Shown in pieces: positions 18,601-27,258 of a stretch of DNA of 64,000 bases (position 1 is the stretch's first letter; each line of letters opens with the position of its first letter). The stretch is taken from NCBI RefSeq assembly GCF_003063505.1, contig NZ_NERW01000001.1, positions 674,501 to 738,500 on the forward strand, read 5' to 3'. The position numbers and the translations under genes were made by a program. The notes beneath the pieces are model-generated. The model was given only the letters and a program-made list of their open reading frames with translations. It did no database searches and was not told the DNA's origin. Origin of the DNA: Limnohabitans sp. T6-20 (GTDB taxonomy: Bacteria; Pseudomonadota; Gammaproteobacteria; Burkholderiales; Burkholderiaceae_C).

Positions 18601-19760
18601 GGCGGGGCTATTTGCCCACACGCATTGGCTTGCAAGCCAACACCATCACCGCCGATGGGCGCACCTTGCACCAGGTGGTCGCGGGAGGGGTTCGCGAAGA
18701 CCTCACCTGGCGCGTGAACGTGGATGCGCGCGAGCTGGGTGGCCACGTGGTGTATCGCCAGCCGTCGCGTGACCAATTGGGGCACCTGTTTGCACGCCTG
18801 TCACGGCTCAATTTGCCGCCTTCCAGCGTTGCCGAAGTCGAAGGTCTGCTGGAGGCCCCACCCGCCAACTTGCCCTCTTTGGATATCGTGGTCGAGCAAC
18901 TGGAGCTGAGGGGCAAGCAGCTTGGCCGCATTGAGATCGAAGCCGTGAACACGGAACAACAAAAATCGCGCGTCAAAAGCGCACCGGAATGGCAATTGAA
19001 CAAGTTCAATCTCACCGTGCCCGAGGCAACGCTGCGCAGCACAGGCCGCTGGCTGACGGCGGGCGAAGGTGGACTCCAACGCAAAACAGAAATGAACTTC
19101 AAGCTGGATGTGACGGACGCTGGCGCGCTGCTGACACGTTTGGGCACCCCCAACGCTTTGCGCGGCGGCACTGGCCAGCTCGAAGGCATGGTGAGTTGGC
19201 AAGGCTCGCCCATGGCTTTGCATTACCCCAGCATGTCGGGGCAATTCGGCGTCAAAATGGGCCGCGGCCAATTCCTCAAAGCAGATGCAGGCGCTGCCAA
19301 GCTGCTGGGGGTGTTGAGCTTGCAAGCACTGCCACGGCGTCTGTTGCTCGACTTCCGCGATGTGTTTTATGAAGGGTTCGCCTTTGACTCGGTGCGCGGT
19401 GACGTGACCATCGCGCAAGGCATCGCCAACACACGCAATATGCAAATCAAGGGCGTGAACGCGCTGGTGCAGCTCGACGGCTCAGCCGACATCGCCCACG
19501 AAACCCAAAAACTGCGGGTGGTGATTTTGCCGGCCCTGGACGCAGGGACCGCCTCTTTGGTGGCGGGCATCGCGCTCAACCCGGTGATTGGACTTACGGC
19601 GTTTTTGGCCCAGCTTTTTCTGCAAAACCCCTTGGCCAAAGCCAACACACAGGAATTCCTGATCGATGGCAGCTGGGCCGAGCCACGGGTCACCAAGGTC
19701 ACCAGCAACGGCGGCGACAGCAAAACACCCGCCACCCCCAACAGCAACACCGTGCCCTGA
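15624..19760 (+). CDS. yhdP: YhdP family AsmA-like envelope protein
   Basis: A 1378-residue protein with one N-terminal membrane helix (MAWALLVLGILLGMAWGTLH) and a very long beta-rich periplasmic body, as in YhdP/TIGR02099 and other AsmA-like proteins. With TamB and YdbH, E. coli YhdP is one of the bridge-like proteins that carry phospholipid from the inner to the outer membrane. The AsmA-like C-terminal block is seen around GVLSLQALPRRLLLDFRDVF and the tail IALNPVIGLTAFLAQLF. The start at 15624 gives a short basic leader before the helix; 15681 is possible. It runs straight into the sensor kinase gene (6 bp gap). Confidence 0.9.
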   Translation: MFVPSLPTFPRLSLALSRVMRVMAWALLVLGILLGMAWGTLHFWIVPRIGDYRPALERLAQQSIGVPVRIGQISAESTGWAPSFELRNIELLDREGHPGLRLPKVVIAISVQSALGLKLEQLVLDAPELDIRLTADGAWRVAGLDWAPNTQSDGAAADWLFAQREVIVRSGTVRWTNERRPHQPLPGLLSPLRPKTPEPSTNAHTTPVTLALRDVDLVLRNSARHHDVRLDATPPSEWGERFVSMGRFRRSLLSIHPGEWADWTGQVYAYFPEVDVAQLGQHVPLGVDIAAGHGSLRLWSDVARGQWTGGVADVNLTGLQTTWAADAQALVFESLSGRLGARASALGFEVSTQHLAFVSAQGVAWPGGNVSLEYNYPQGKTPAHGQLQADHLDLFALREVALRMPLPATWHERLQQQDISGQVGALQWRWHGDWQAPERYDGQATLEGLTLPPPALKANDKTPQRPGLKGAQAKVSMTQDGGQVALNMGPDGTIFLPGILEEAEVRVQTLLAEATFKREAGQWRVPQWKLKLANADLQGEWQGKWQAAANGHGPGMVDLQGQIKQVDASRAHRYLPVTLPANVRQYVRDAVVKGVYSDVQVKIKGDLARLPFADPKEGEFRFAGRLRDIELDYLPAALLPPKSLPWPRLQKLNGLLVFDRLGMKLTDASARAGDARTGLNLTAGQADIADMAHQPVLNVSADNKDSATQVLSLVQKSPLDALLSGALRQTQATGTVQTRFKLAIPLLTPPNTKVQGTVVLAGNDLRMSPTTPLLEKAQGTVQFTEAGFTLSAMQARLLGGPVRIEGGLRTSPATTAETSMQLRAQGQITADGLRQAKEFAPINEMAQYASGATTYSAQLGWRQGQPELSVQSQLDGLALKLPSPLGKPAGTRVPLSLRMRVQNQGGVLQDQLQFEWGNIASANYVRDLSGAEPVVLRGSLSLGTPGTQAPALPATGVSATVALDRFAVEDWENLLPANLLSGSEKTGTGQTLWRGYLPTRIGLQANTITADGRTLHQVVAGGVREDLTWRVNVDARELGGHVVYRQPSRDQLGHLFARLSRLNLPPSSVAEVEGLLEAPPANLPSLDIVVEQLELRGKQLGRIEIEAVNTEQQKSRVKSAPEWQLNKFNLTVPEATLRSTGRWLTAGEGGLQRKTEMNFKLDVTDAGALLTRLGTPNALRGGTGQLEGMVSWQGSPMALHYPSMSGQFGVKMGRGQFLKADAGAAKLLGVLSLQALPRRLLLDFRDVFYEGFAFDSVRGDVTIAQGIANTRNMQIKGVNALVQLDGSADIAHETQKLRVVILPALDAGTASLVAGIALNPVIGLTAFLAQLFLQNPLAKANTQEFLIDGSWAEPRVTKVTSNGGDSKTPATPNSNTVP

Positions 19761-19766
19761 CGCGCC

Positions 19767-21851
19767 ATGAAACTCCCTGGCGCTTCCCGCATCGGTGCCA
19801 CATGGCAAGAAAACCTGTTGCGCCTGCGATCCAGACTGGACGATGTGTTGCCTTGGGGGTCAGGCAGGCGATCCCTGTGGGCGGCCTTGATCGCCTTGGT
19901 GCTGGCGGTGCTGGTCACGCTGGTGTGGCTGGCAGGCCGCTACGAAGCCAGCCAGGTTCAGGCCGAGCTGGAGCGCGACACCGCCAACGCCGTGAGCGAC
20001 CTGCGCAGCAGTTTGTCTCGCCAGGTCCAGGCTTTGCAGGCCTTGCAATCAAGCCACTTGGCCCCCCTGACCTGGCAACCCGAAGCCCAGGGTTTGCTGC
20101 GCGACAACCGCGATGGCTTGCGCATTGAATGGCGCGACAAAGACTGGCAACTGCTGTCGTTTGCAGACTCGCCCTTGCGTGCGCCCGCATTTGAACGCAT
20201 CGCACGCTCCGACGTGCTGAACGAAGCCGCACAAGCTTGCCAGCGTGGCAAGCGCTTGAACGGCCCCGCCTATTCAAGCACTTATTTTTTGCCACAGACC
20301 GATGGCCTGGGCATGGAGGTCATGGAACTGTGCCTGCCCATGACACAGGCCGGCGAACTCACCGGCTACACGGTGGTGACCTACGGCCTTCAAGAAATGC
20401 TGACTGAACGGCTGGGCAGCACATTTGGCCGCCGCAACGAGTTGTCCTTTATCGAGCCAGATGGCACGCGTCTGGCCATCGCGGGCACCCAGCGCCGGGA
20501 ACGCCGGGTCTTCACCGCCCAACAACTGGTGGACTTGCCTGGCAACACCCTGTTGCTGCGCATGGATGGCCGCCGGGGTGAGCCCGACCTGTTTCCCAAT
20601 GTGCTCACGGCGCTGGTCACGGGCATGTCGATTGCGCTGATCACGGTGATGGTTTTGCTGGCCAAGGATTCCCGGCGTCGTCTCAAAGCCGAACGCGACT
20701 TGGCCGAGGCCCTGGCTTTTCGCAAAGCCATGGAAGACTCATTGGTCACCGGCTTGAGGGCACGCGACCTGCAAGGACACATCACGTATGTGAATCCGGC
20801 GTTTTGTCAGATGGTGGGCTGGGACGCCGAAGCACTGGTCGGAAAAAACGCGCCAATGCCCTATTGGCCACCGGAAATGGTGGACGAATACCAGCAACGC
20901 CAAGCCATCCGACTGGCGGGCAATGCGCCGCCGCGTGAAGGTTTTGAGTCGGTCTTCATGCGACAAGACGGCACGCGTTTTCCTGTCCTGATCATCGAAG
21001 CGCCGCTGATCAGCGTTCGGGGTGAACAAACGGGCTGGATGGGTGCCGTGATCGACATCAGCGAACAGCGCCGCATCGAAGAACTCTCGCGGGCCAGTCA
21101 GGAGCGCCTGCAAGCCACCGCCAGACTGGCCACCGTCGGCGAAATGGCCTCTTTGCTCAGCCACGAATTGAACCAACCCCTGGCCGCCATTTCGAGCTAT
21201 GCCAATGGCTCGCTCAACCTGCTCAAAGACCCGCAAGCCGAACCCCAAACACTGGACGATGTGCACATGGCGCTGCGGCGAATTGCCGAACAGGCCGAAC
21301 GGGCCGGGCGTGTCATCAACAGCGTGCATGACTTTGTGCGCCGCCGCGACCAGGCGCGCGAGGCCGTGGCCCCGCAAGCCTTGCTCGACGCCATATCGCC
21401 CTTGGTCAACCTTCAAGCACGCAAGCTGCACGTGCGCGTGCACATTCGGGTCGAGGCGCGGCTGCCTGCGGTGTGGTGTGACCGCACCATGGTTGAACAG
21501 GTTTTGCTCAACCTGGCGCGCAATGGCATGCAAGCCATGGACCTGCCGCAATGCCAGGACAGGGTGCTGATCTTGCAGGTCAAACGCAGCGCATCCGAGA
21601 CCGAACCCAGGGGGGTCGAATTTTCGATCACCGACGTTGGCGCAGGCATCGACGCCGATGTCGCTACCCAGCTGTTCAACCCTTTCTTCACCACCAAAGC
21701 CGAGGGCATGGGCCTGGGCCTGAGCCTGTGCCGCACCGTGATCGAGCAGCACGGCGGGCATCTGGCGTTTGAACCACACGCCCCCAAAGGCACCGTCTTC
21801 CGTTTCACGCTGCCCGTGGCGTCTGGCAACGCCGCCCCCGCCACCCCCTAA
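19767..21851 (+). CDS. PAS-containing membrane sensor histidine kinase (FixL/DctB-like)
   Basis: A 694-residue kinase. Helix 1 spans residues about 38-56 and helix 2 about 280-300, enclosing a periplasmic sensor region. A PAS domain follows (ITYVNPAFCQMVGWDAEALV, GWMGAVIDISEQ), then the H box EMASLLSHELNQPLAAISSY, N box LARNGMQAMD, and the G boxes ITDVGAGID and GMGLGLSLCRTVIEQHGG. The H-box type (HELNQPL) is that of FixL, DctB and TodS-like kinases. It is transcribed with the FixJ-type regulator 9 bp downstream, its evident partner. The signal is not deducible; the adjacent wall and envelope genes hint at envelope status. Confidence 0.9.
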   Translation: MKLPGASRIGATWQENLLRLRSRLDDVLPWGSGRRSLWAALIALVLAVLVTLVWLAGRYEASQVQAELERDTANAVSDLRSSLSRQVQALQALQSSHLAPLTWQPEAQGLLRDNRDGLRIEWRDKDWQLLSFADSPLRAPAFERIARSDVLNEAAQACQRGKRLNGPAYSSTYFLPQTDGLGMEVMELCLPMTQAGELTGYTVVTYGLQEMLTERLGSTFGRRNELSFIEPDGTRLAIAGTQRRERRVFTAQQLVDLPGNTLLLRMDGRRGEPDLFPNVLTALVTGMSIALITVMVLLAKDSRRRLKAERDLAEALAFRKAMEDSLVTGLRARDLQGHITYVNPAFCQMVGWDAEALVGKNAPMPYWPPEMVDEYQQRQAIRLAGNAPPREGFESVFMRQDGTRFPVLIIEAPLISVRGEQTGWMGAVIDISEQRRIEELSRASQERLQATARLATVGEMASLLSHELNQPLAAISSYANGSLNLLKDPQAEPQTLDDVHMALRRIAEQAERAGRVINSVHDFVRRRDQAREAVAPQALLDAISPLVNLQARKLHVRVHIRVEARLPAVWCDRTMVEQVLLNLARNGMQAMDLPQCQDRVLILQVKRSASETEPRGVEFSITDVGAGIDADVATQLFNPFFTTKAEGMGLGLSLCRTVIEQHGGHLAFEPHAPKGTVFRFTLPVASGNAAPATP

Positions 21852-21860
21852 AATCGCGCC

Positions 21861-22502
21861 ATGCACCCACCTTTTGACAGCATGGTCTACATCGTTGACG
21901 ACGACATTGGCGTGCGCGAAGGCATGGCGTGGTTGCTGCGCACACGGCGGCTGTTGAGCGAGTCATACGACAGTGCCGAAGCGTTTCTGGAGATGCTCAA
22001 CCACGCACCCCAAACTTCGTTTTTGCCCCAACAAGCTGCGTGCATCTTGCTCGACGTGCGCATGCCCGGCATGAGCGGACTGGCCTTGTTTGAGCAACTG
22101 CAAGCCTGCGGCATCGCCCAGGCTTGGCCCGTGATTTTTTTAACGGGGCACGCCGATGTGCCCACGGCCGTGGACAGCGTCAAGCGCGGGGCTTTTGATT
22201 TTTGCGAAAAACCGTTTTCTGACAACGCCTTGGTGGACCGTGTGGAACAAGCCCTGTTGCTTTCACAAGAACGCCTGACCGCCCGCACACAACAAAGCTT
22301 TTTGCAGTCACGGCTGGAAGAGCTGACCGAGCGGGAGCGCGATGTGATGCGCCTGGTGGTGGAAGGCTTGCCCAACAAACTGATCGCCGATCAACTGGAC
22401 ATCAGCGTTCGAACCGTCGAAGTGCACCGCTCACGTGTGTTCGACAAGATGGAAGTCAAATCAGCAGTCGAATTGGCCAACCTGATGCGGACCTTGACAT
22501 GA
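21861..22502 (+). CDS. FixJ/NarL-type response regulator
   Basis: A 213-residue regulator. The receiver domain has the acidic pair VYIVDDDIGVREG, phosphoacceptor Asp in ILLDVRMPGMSG, Thr in FLTGHADVPTAV and Lys in FCEKPF. A LuxR-type helix-turn-helix follows: LTERERDVMRLVVEGLPNKL and VRTVEVHRSRVFDKM. It should be phosphorylated by the preceding sensor kinase and bind DNA as a dimer. Translation may start at 21861 or at the ATG 21 bp later, directly before VYIVDD. Its stop overlaps the next gene's start by 4 bp, so it is cotranscribed with the NlpC/P60 lipoprotein. Confidence 0.93.
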   Translation: MHPPFDSMVYIVDDDIGVREGMAWLLRTRRLLSESYDSAEAFLEMLNHAPQTSFLPQQAACILLDVRMPGMSGLALFEQLQACGIAQAWPVIFLTGHADVPTAVDSVKRGAFDFCEKPFSDNALVDRVEQALLLSQERLTARTQQSFLQSRLEELTERERDVMRLVVEGLPNKLIADQLDISVRTVEVHRSRVFDKMEVKSAVELANLMRTLT

Positions 22503-23068
22503 ACCAGGCCACACGGATGCCCCACAAATTCAGCCGCATCACAACCACGGTCGTGACGCTGGGACTCATGGGACTCGTTGCCGTTTTAACCGGGTGCTCA
22601 TCACCCGGCATGCGTACTTCGCCAGATGGGCCATCCAGCACATCAAGGCCCCAAGCGGATCAACAGACGCCGTACAACGCGCCTTACCACCCCAAGCGCA
22701 ACGACCTGGCCTTGTTTGCGATGTCCTTGCTGGACACCCCTTACAGCTGGGGAGGGCGAGGGCCTGCCACCGGGTTTGATTGTTCAGGGCTGGTCTCTCA
22801 CGTCTACCGTGAGGCAGCAGGCTTGCCGGTGAAAGGCACCTCGGCCGATCTGGGCCAAAAATCACGCCCCATCGATCGGACAAACTTGCAACCGGGCGAC
22901 CTGGTGTTCTTCAACACCTTGGGGGCGCGTCATTCGCATGTGGGTATTTATGTCGGCGATGGCCGCTTTGTGCATGCCAGCAACCCGCGCACCGGCGTGC
23001 GCATGGACCAACTGACAAACCGTTACTACGCCCAGCGCTTTGAAGGCGCAGGCACGCTGCTCGACTGA
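22499..23068 (+). CDS. NlpC/P60 (C40) peptidoglycan endopeptidase lipoprotein
   Basis: A 189-residue lipoprotein. The leader ends at a lipobox VLTGC (Cys around residue 33), followed by a short linker and one NlpC/P60 domain. The catalytic Cys lies in GFDCSGLVSHVY, the His in RHSHVGIYVGDG, and the third polar residue in VHASNP. Enzymes of this type (Spr/MepS-like) cut D-Glu-mDAP or mDAP-D-Ala bonds in cell-wall peptides. The 4-bp overlap with the response regulator gene suggests the two-component pair and this hydrolase share a transcript. MepS-class enzymes are usually under proteolytic control; nothing in the sequence shows that here. Confidence 0.9.
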   Translation: MNQATRMPHKFSRITTTVVTLGLMGLVAVLTGCSSPGMRTSPDGPSSTSRPQADQQTPYNAPYHPKRNDLALFAMSLLDTPYSWGGRGPATGFDCSGLVSHVYREAAGLPVKGTSADLGQKSRPIDRTNLQPGDLVFFNTLGARHSHVGIYVGDGRFVHASNPRTGVRMDQLTNRYYAQRFEGAGTLLD

Positions 23069-23078
23069 GCTCGGCCGA

Positions 23079-23216
23079 TCACGGCGCCTTGTCGTCTGCG
23101 TCGGATTTGTCAGGCGGCGGCAGCTCACCTTTGGACCGTCCGGAAAACATGGTCCACCACACAATCCCGATGAAGACGGCCAAGGCCAGCAAAGCTTCCA
23201 GCAAAATAAGGACCAT
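23079..23216 (-). CDS. 45-residue single-pass membrane protein, antisense to mltA start
   Basis: A short minus-strand gene: ATG at 23216, TGA at 23079. It has one membrane helix (VLILLEALLALAVFIGIVWW) followed by a polar tail GRSKGELPPPDKSDADDK. A GGAAA ribosome site lies 7-8 bases upstream of the ATG. The hydrophobic-then-charged layout, the ribosome site and the exact fit between two genes argue that it is real, and I recall similar unnamed small proteins beside mltA in Burkholderiales. Its start codon overlaps the mltA ATG on the other strand (CATG). Function unknown; small proteins of this shape often modulate membrane or wall enzymes. Confidence 0.6.
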   Translation of the reverse strand: MVLILLEALLALAVFIGIVWWTMFSGRSKGELPPPDKSDADDKAP

Positions 23217-24375
23217 GAACAAATTTCCGTTTCTTTGGATGACCCGGATACGTTCCGGTTGGTTGTTGGCCGCGATTGTAGGGAGCTTGGTCGGCTGTTC
23301 GGTGGCCCCGGTGCTGGATGAACCTGCTCCGCCAAGCCCATCAGCGACATCACCCGCGATCGATCAAGGCCCTCTGCCGGCCATGATCTTGCAGGCGAAA
23401 AGCCGTTGGGTGCCGGTGCACTGGTCCGATTTGCCAGGCCTGGAGGCTGACGCCTTGCACGAAGCCTGGCCCGCCTGGCTACAAAGCTGCTCGCGGCCCG
23501 CCAAACCCTGGGCCGCACTGTGCCCGGATATCCGGCAACTGGCCAATGCCTCGGCACAGGACCAACGCCGCTGGATGCGGGAAAAATTGCAGCCTTACCG
23601 CGTGGAGTCTCATGAAGGCCAGGCACAGGGCAAATTGACCTCTTATTACGAGCCGCGTTTCGACGCCTCCAGGTTGCCGCGTGCAGGGTTCAACATACCG
23701 CTGTATGCACCGCCAACGGGGCTGAGCAAAAACACCCCTTGGTTCAGTCGCCAGGAAATCGAGACCCAAGCCCAAGCGCGCAACGCCTTGCGCGGTAAAG
23801 CGCTGGTTTACCTGGCCGACCCCATTGACGCCATGGTCCTGCACATTCAGGGTTCCGGCCTGATCAACGTCACCGAGCCCGATGGCAGCCAACGCACCGT
23901 GCGCATGGCCTTTGCCGGGTCCAACGAACACCCCTACAAAAGCATCGGCAGCTGGCTTTTGCAACAAGGCTTGCTGAAAGACGCCTCTTGGCCCGGCATC
24001 AAGGACTGGATGGACCGCAACCCTTCGCGTGTGAACGAGCTGCTCTGGAAAAACCCCCGATTCATCTTCTTCAAAGAAGAACCCCTGCCAGCAGGCACCA
24101 CGCCACAGGGGCCCAAAGGCGCACAAAACGTTCCCCTGACGGCTGGCCGTTCCATCGCCATTGATCGCAGCAGCATTCCTTATGGCACGCCTGTCTGGCT
24201 GATTTCAAAAGGGCCTCAAGTCGCACTGGACAAACTGGTCATGGCGCAGGACACCGGCAACGCCATTGTGGGGGCCGTGCGCGCCGACTATTACGCGGGC
24301 TCGGGCAAAGCGGCAGGCGAGTTTGCAGGGCGGATCAACCAAGCCCTGCAACTGTGGGCGCTGTGGCCTCGATGA
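23215..24375 (+). CDS. mltA: Membrane-bound lytic murein transglycosylase A (MltA)
   Basis: A 386-residue lipoprotein. A leader with [13 protein letters not shown] supplies the lipidated Cys, so it should sit in the outer membrane. MltA cleaves the MurNAc-GlcNAc bond to give 1,6-anhydro ends. Typical blocks are [50 protein letters not shown], and the 3D domain with [20 protein letters not shown] (catalytic Asp region). The start at 23215 is taken because AAGGA lies just upstream; 23239 also gives a good lipoprotein signal. It is followed by a 4-bp overlap with the YkgJ gene. Confidence 0.9.
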   Translation: MNKFPFLWMTRIRSGWLLAAIVGSLVGCSVAPVLDEPAPPSPSATSPAIDQGPLPAMILQAKSRWVPVHWSDLPGLEADALHEAWPAWLQSCSRPAKPWAALCPDIRQLANASAQDQRRWMREKLQPYRVESHEGQAQGKLTSYYEPRFDASRLPRAGFNIPLYAPPTGLSKNTPWFSRQEIETQAQARNALRGKALVYLADPIDAMVLHIQGSGLINVTEPDGSQRTVRMAFAGSNEHPYKSIGSWLLQQGLLKDASWPGIKDWMDRNPSRVNELLWKNPRFIFFKEEPLPAGTTPQGPKGAQNVPLTAGRSIAIDRSSIPYGTPVWLISKGPQVALDKLVMAQDTGNAIVGAVRADYYAGSGKAAGEFAGRINQALQLWALWPR

Positions 24376-24644
24376 GCTTGTCGTGCCGCCCGGGCTGCGC
24401 GGCCTGCTGCACCGCCCCGTCCATCTCATCCCCCATCCCAGGAATGCCCAACGGCAAGCCCGCAGGGGTGCCCTGCGTGCAGCTGGACGACCAACTGCGT
24501 TGCAAGATTTTTGGCCAACCGGGTCGCCCAGCGGTGTGTGGGCAACTGCAAGCCTCACTGGAGATGTGCGGGCCGCAAGACGATGGCGGGGTGTTTGCCC
24601 GCGGCTATCTGATGCGACTAGAGGCTTTGACACGGCCGGACTGA
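24372..24644 (+). CDS. YkgJ-family cysteine-cluster protein
   Basis: A 90-residue protein of the YkgJ/CxxCxxCC family. Cys-rich segments [21 protein letters not shown] and [13 protein letters not shown] suggest metal (zinc or iron-sulfur) binding. Family members are small cytoplasmic proteins of uncertain role. Its ATG overlaps the mltA stop and its TGA overlaps the next possible start, so it sits in the mltA transcript. No signal peptide is seen. Confidence 0.82.
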   Translation: MSLSCRPGCAACCTAPSISSPIPGMPNGKPAGVPCVQLDDQLRCKIFGQPGRPAVCGQLQASLEMCGPQDDGGVFARGYLMRLEALTRPD

Positions 24645-25105
24645 TGCCAGAACATACGCACTTCACGCCATTACCCCACTCGACCATGTTGCTTCAACCC
24701 CAAAATATCGCGCTGTTTTTCACCGTCGCCTTGCTGGCGGTCACCGCTTATTTTTTGCTCGGCTCGATACCGCTGCTCACCCTCAAACACGACAACCCGG
24801 TGGATGCGCGATTCATCCGCTCTTTCTACATCACCTATTACAAAATCGCGCTCACCACCGCCGTGGGCACGACCATCAGCTACGCCCTGGCAGGGCGACC
24901 GGCCTTCGCCATAGGTGCGGCGGCCATCGCCACCCTGACACTGGTGCTGCGCAACCAATTCATCCCCCGGATGGACCAGCTGGCCCCGCAAATCCTGGCC
25001 GATGAAGTTGAAGCCATCCCCGCCTTCCGCAAGATCCACAAGTCAGCCATCCTGATCAACACCACCCAACTGCTGGCGATTTTGGGAAGCCTGGGGATGG
25101 TCTGA
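24644..25105 (+). CDS. Small membrane protein of unknown function
   Basis: About 153 residues with hydrophobic helices near NIALFFTVALLAVTAYFLLG, IALTTAVGTTISYALAG, a short helix AFAIGAAAIATLTLVL and a C-terminal one (LINTTQLLAILGSLGMV). A conserved-looking loop carries NQFIPRMDQLAPQILADEVE. I do not recognise the family; it looks like a DUF4149/DUF1772-like four-helix protein. Translation may begin at 24644, where the TGATG overlap with the preceding stop suggests coupling, or at 24686. It ends the mltA transcription unit; the next gene begins after nearly 200 bp. Confidence 0.6.
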   Translation: MPEHTHFTPLPHSTMLLQPQNIALFFTVALLAVTAYFLLGSIPLLTLKHDNPVDARFIRSFYITYYKIALTTAVGTTISYALAGRPAFAIGAAAIATLTLVLRNQFIPRMDQLAPQILADEVEAIPAFRKIHKSAILINTTQLLAILGSLGMV

Positions 25106-25234
25106 GCGGCAGCACTTGCTGCGCAAGGTCTCAATCAGTCCATCACTTTGAAGCACCGTCTGGCCCATAACGGACCTTGGGGAGGCGCGCGGCCATGCCC
25201 CGAGTGGTCCCCAACATCTAATCCACAGTCTCCA

Positions 25235-25256
25235 AGACGTCATCGCCATGACGTCT
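25235..25256. repeat. 9-bp perfect inverted repeat upstream of the aldolase gene
   Basis: AGACGTCAT at 25235-25243 is mirrored by ATGACGTCT at 25248-25256 across four bases. It lies 43 bp before the aldolase ATG, where an operator or 5'-UTR hairpin would act. No T-run follows, so it is not a terminator. Confidence 0.55.
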
Positions 25257-25298
25257 GTGTCGTTAAGCTGGCGGTTCATTTTTACCCGGAGTCTGTCC

Positions 25299-26084
25299 AT
25301 GGCCTTTGACATCCCTTCCCTCAAAGACAGCGTGCACGCTGACGAATGGCAGCTGCGGGTGGACCTGGCGGCGTGTTACCGGCTGGTGGCGCTGTATGGC
25401 TGGAGCGACTTGGTGTTCACCCACATCAGCGCCAAATTGCCCCATTCGGTGGCAGGGGATGACCACCAGTTTCTGATCAACCCTTACGGTCTGATGTTTG
25501 ACGAAATCACCGCATCCAGTCTGGTCAAGGTGGACATGGCTTGCAACAAACTGCATGACAGCCCCTTCCCGGTGAACCCGGCAGGTTTTGTGATCCACAG
25601 CGCGGTGCACGAAGCCCGGCCCGATGCCGGTTGCGTGCTGCACACCCACACCAGAGCCGGTGTGGCCGTCAGCGCCCAGGCCCACGGTGTGCTGCCGATC
25701 AGCCAGCAAAGCACTTTTGTGCTGGCCTCGTTGGCCTACCACGGCTACGAGGGCGTGGCGATCCGTGACGACGAAAAGGCCAGACTGCAAGCCGACCTGG
25801 GCTACGCCAATTACCTGATGTTGCGCAACCACGGTCTGCTCACGGTGGGTAAAACAATTGCCGATGCGTTCTTGTCGATGTACACGTTCGAGAACACTTG
25901 CCGCATCCAGGTGGATGCGTTGGCAGGACAATCCGGGGCGACAGACCTCACGGCCGTGAACCCCCAAATTCTGACGGGTGTGGCCAACGCCATGCGTGTG
26001 CAAACCGGTGGTTTGGGCGGTGCATTTGTCTGGCCGTCCTTGCTGCGCAAGCTGCAACGCGAAAATCCCGATTACGCCAGTTGA
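25299..26084 (+). CDS. Class II aldolase/adducin family protein
   Basis: A 261-residue zinc-dependent aldolase-fold protein. The metal-binding His residues are recognisable in VLHTHTRAGVAVSAQ and LMLRNHGLLTVGKT, with HISAKLP near the N-terminus. Family members cleave or epimerise sugar phosphates (FucA, AraD), but this adducin-like branch is common in Burkholderiales and mostly of unknown substrate. The ATG at 25299 has CGGAG ten bases upstream. It is followed 40 bp later by the Old Yellow Enzyme gene, so the two may be cotranscribed. A perfect inverted repeat lies just upstream. Confidence 0.88.
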   Translation: MAFDIPSLKDSVHADEWQLRVDLAACYRLVALYGWSDLVFTHISAKLPHSVAGDDHQFLINPYGLMFDEITASSLVKVDMACNKLHDSPFPVNPAGFVIHSAVHEARPDAGCVLHTHTRAGVAVSAQAHGVLPISQQSTFVLASLAYHGYEGVAIRDDEKARLQADLGYANYLMLRNHGLLTVGKTIADAFLSMYTFENTCRIQVDALAGQSGATDLTAVNPQILTGVANAMRVQTGGLGGAFVWPSLLRKLQRENPDYAS

Positions 26085-26124
26085 GGCGCGACCTCTTCAC
26101 TTTTCTTTCTTTTGAATTGCACAC

Positions 26125-27258
26125 ATGACCTCTTTGTTTGAACCTTGCCAAGTTGGCGCCATAAACCTGGCCTCACGCATCGTGATGGCCCCTTTGACCC
26201 GCAACCGCGCACCCGGCGCACTGGCCAACGCGCGCATGGCCACCTATTACCGCCAACGCGCCAACCCGGCCACGGGTGCGGGCCTCATCATCACCGAGGC
26301 CACCGCCATCAGCCACCAAGGCCAGGGCTATGCCGATGTGCCCGGTATCTGGAGCGATGCTCAAGTGGCCTCGTGGAAACAAGTCACCGATGCCGTGCAC
26401 GCCGAAGGCGGCAAGATCGTGATGCAGCTGTGGCATGTGGGCCGGGTGTCTCACACCAGCTTGCAGCCAGGGGAGGTCGCGCCCGTGGCACCGTCGGCCA
26501 TCACCGCCAAAACCAAAACCGTGTTGCTGGTGAATGGCCAAGCCCAATTCATGGACACATCTGCCCCGCGTGCGCTGGATGCCAAAGAGCTGCCCGGCAT
26601 CGTTGAAGACTACCGCCGCGCCGCCGCCAACGCCATCGCGGCCGGCTTTGATGGCGTTGAAGTGCATGCCGCCAACGGTTACCTGGTCGATCAGTTTTTG
26701 CGCAGCGGCAGCAACCACCGCACCGATGCTTACGGTGGCAGCATCGAAAACCGCGCCCGTTTTCTGAACGACGTCATGAGCGCCGTGGTGGCAGAAATTG
26801 GTGGCCAGCGCACAGGCATTCGCCTGTCTCCTGTCACCCCCGCCAACGACGCCAGCGACGACGAGCCTCAACCCTTGTTTGAACACGTTGCACAGTTGTT
26901 GGGCCCCATGAATCTGGCGTATGTGCATGTGATCGAAGGCTCGACCGGTGGCCCCCGCGACCACCAGCAAGGCGAACAAGCTTTTGATTACGCCGCGCTG
27001 CGACAGGCCTACACCGCCGCCGGCGGACACGGCGCGTGGATGCTCAACAATGGCTACGATCTGCCGATGGCCGAGCAGGCGCTGGCGCAAGGCGCTGATC
27101 TGGTAGCATTTGGCCGCCCCTTCATTGCCAACCCAGACCTGAGTGCACGGTTGCGGCAAGGCGGCCCGTTCAACACCCCCGATCGCAAAACCTTTTACGG
27201 TGGCGACGACACGGGCTACACCGATTACCCATTTCTTTCCACCACCGCAGCTTCATGA
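26125..27258 (+). CDS. nemA: Old Yellow Enzyme family alkene reductase
   Basis: A 377-residue FMN-dependent TIM-barrel reductase. It uses NAD(P)H to reduce activated C=C bonds, nitro compounds or N-ethylmaleimide. Signatures are VMAPLTRNRA near the N-terminus, QLWHVGRVSH, the substrate-binding His/Asn pair in GVEVHAANGYLVDQFLR, and DAYGGSIENRARF. The C-terminal FGRPFIANPDL binds the FMN phosphate. Such enzymes are usually induced by electrophiles through NemR/TetR repressors, none of which is encoded nearby. The end overlaps the following exported-protein gene by 4 bp. Confidence 0.93.
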   Translation: MTSLFEPCQVGAINLASRIVMAPLTRNRAPGALANARMATYYRQRANPATGAGLIITEATAISHQGQGYADVPGIWSDAQVASWKQVTDAVHAEGGKIVMQLWHVGRVSHTSLQPGEVAPVAPSAITAKTKTVLLVNGQAQFMDTSAPRALDAKELPGIVEDYRRAAANAIAAGFDGVEVHAANGYLVDQFLRSGSNHRTDAYGGSIENRARFLNDVMSAVVAEIGGQRTGIRLSPVTPANDASDDEPQPLFEHVAQLLGPMNLAYVHVIEGSTGGPRDHQQGEQAFDYAALRQAYTAAGGHGAWMLNNGYDLPMAEQALAQGADLVAFGRPFIANPDLSARLRQGGPFNTPDRKTFYGGDDTGYTDYPFLSTTAAS

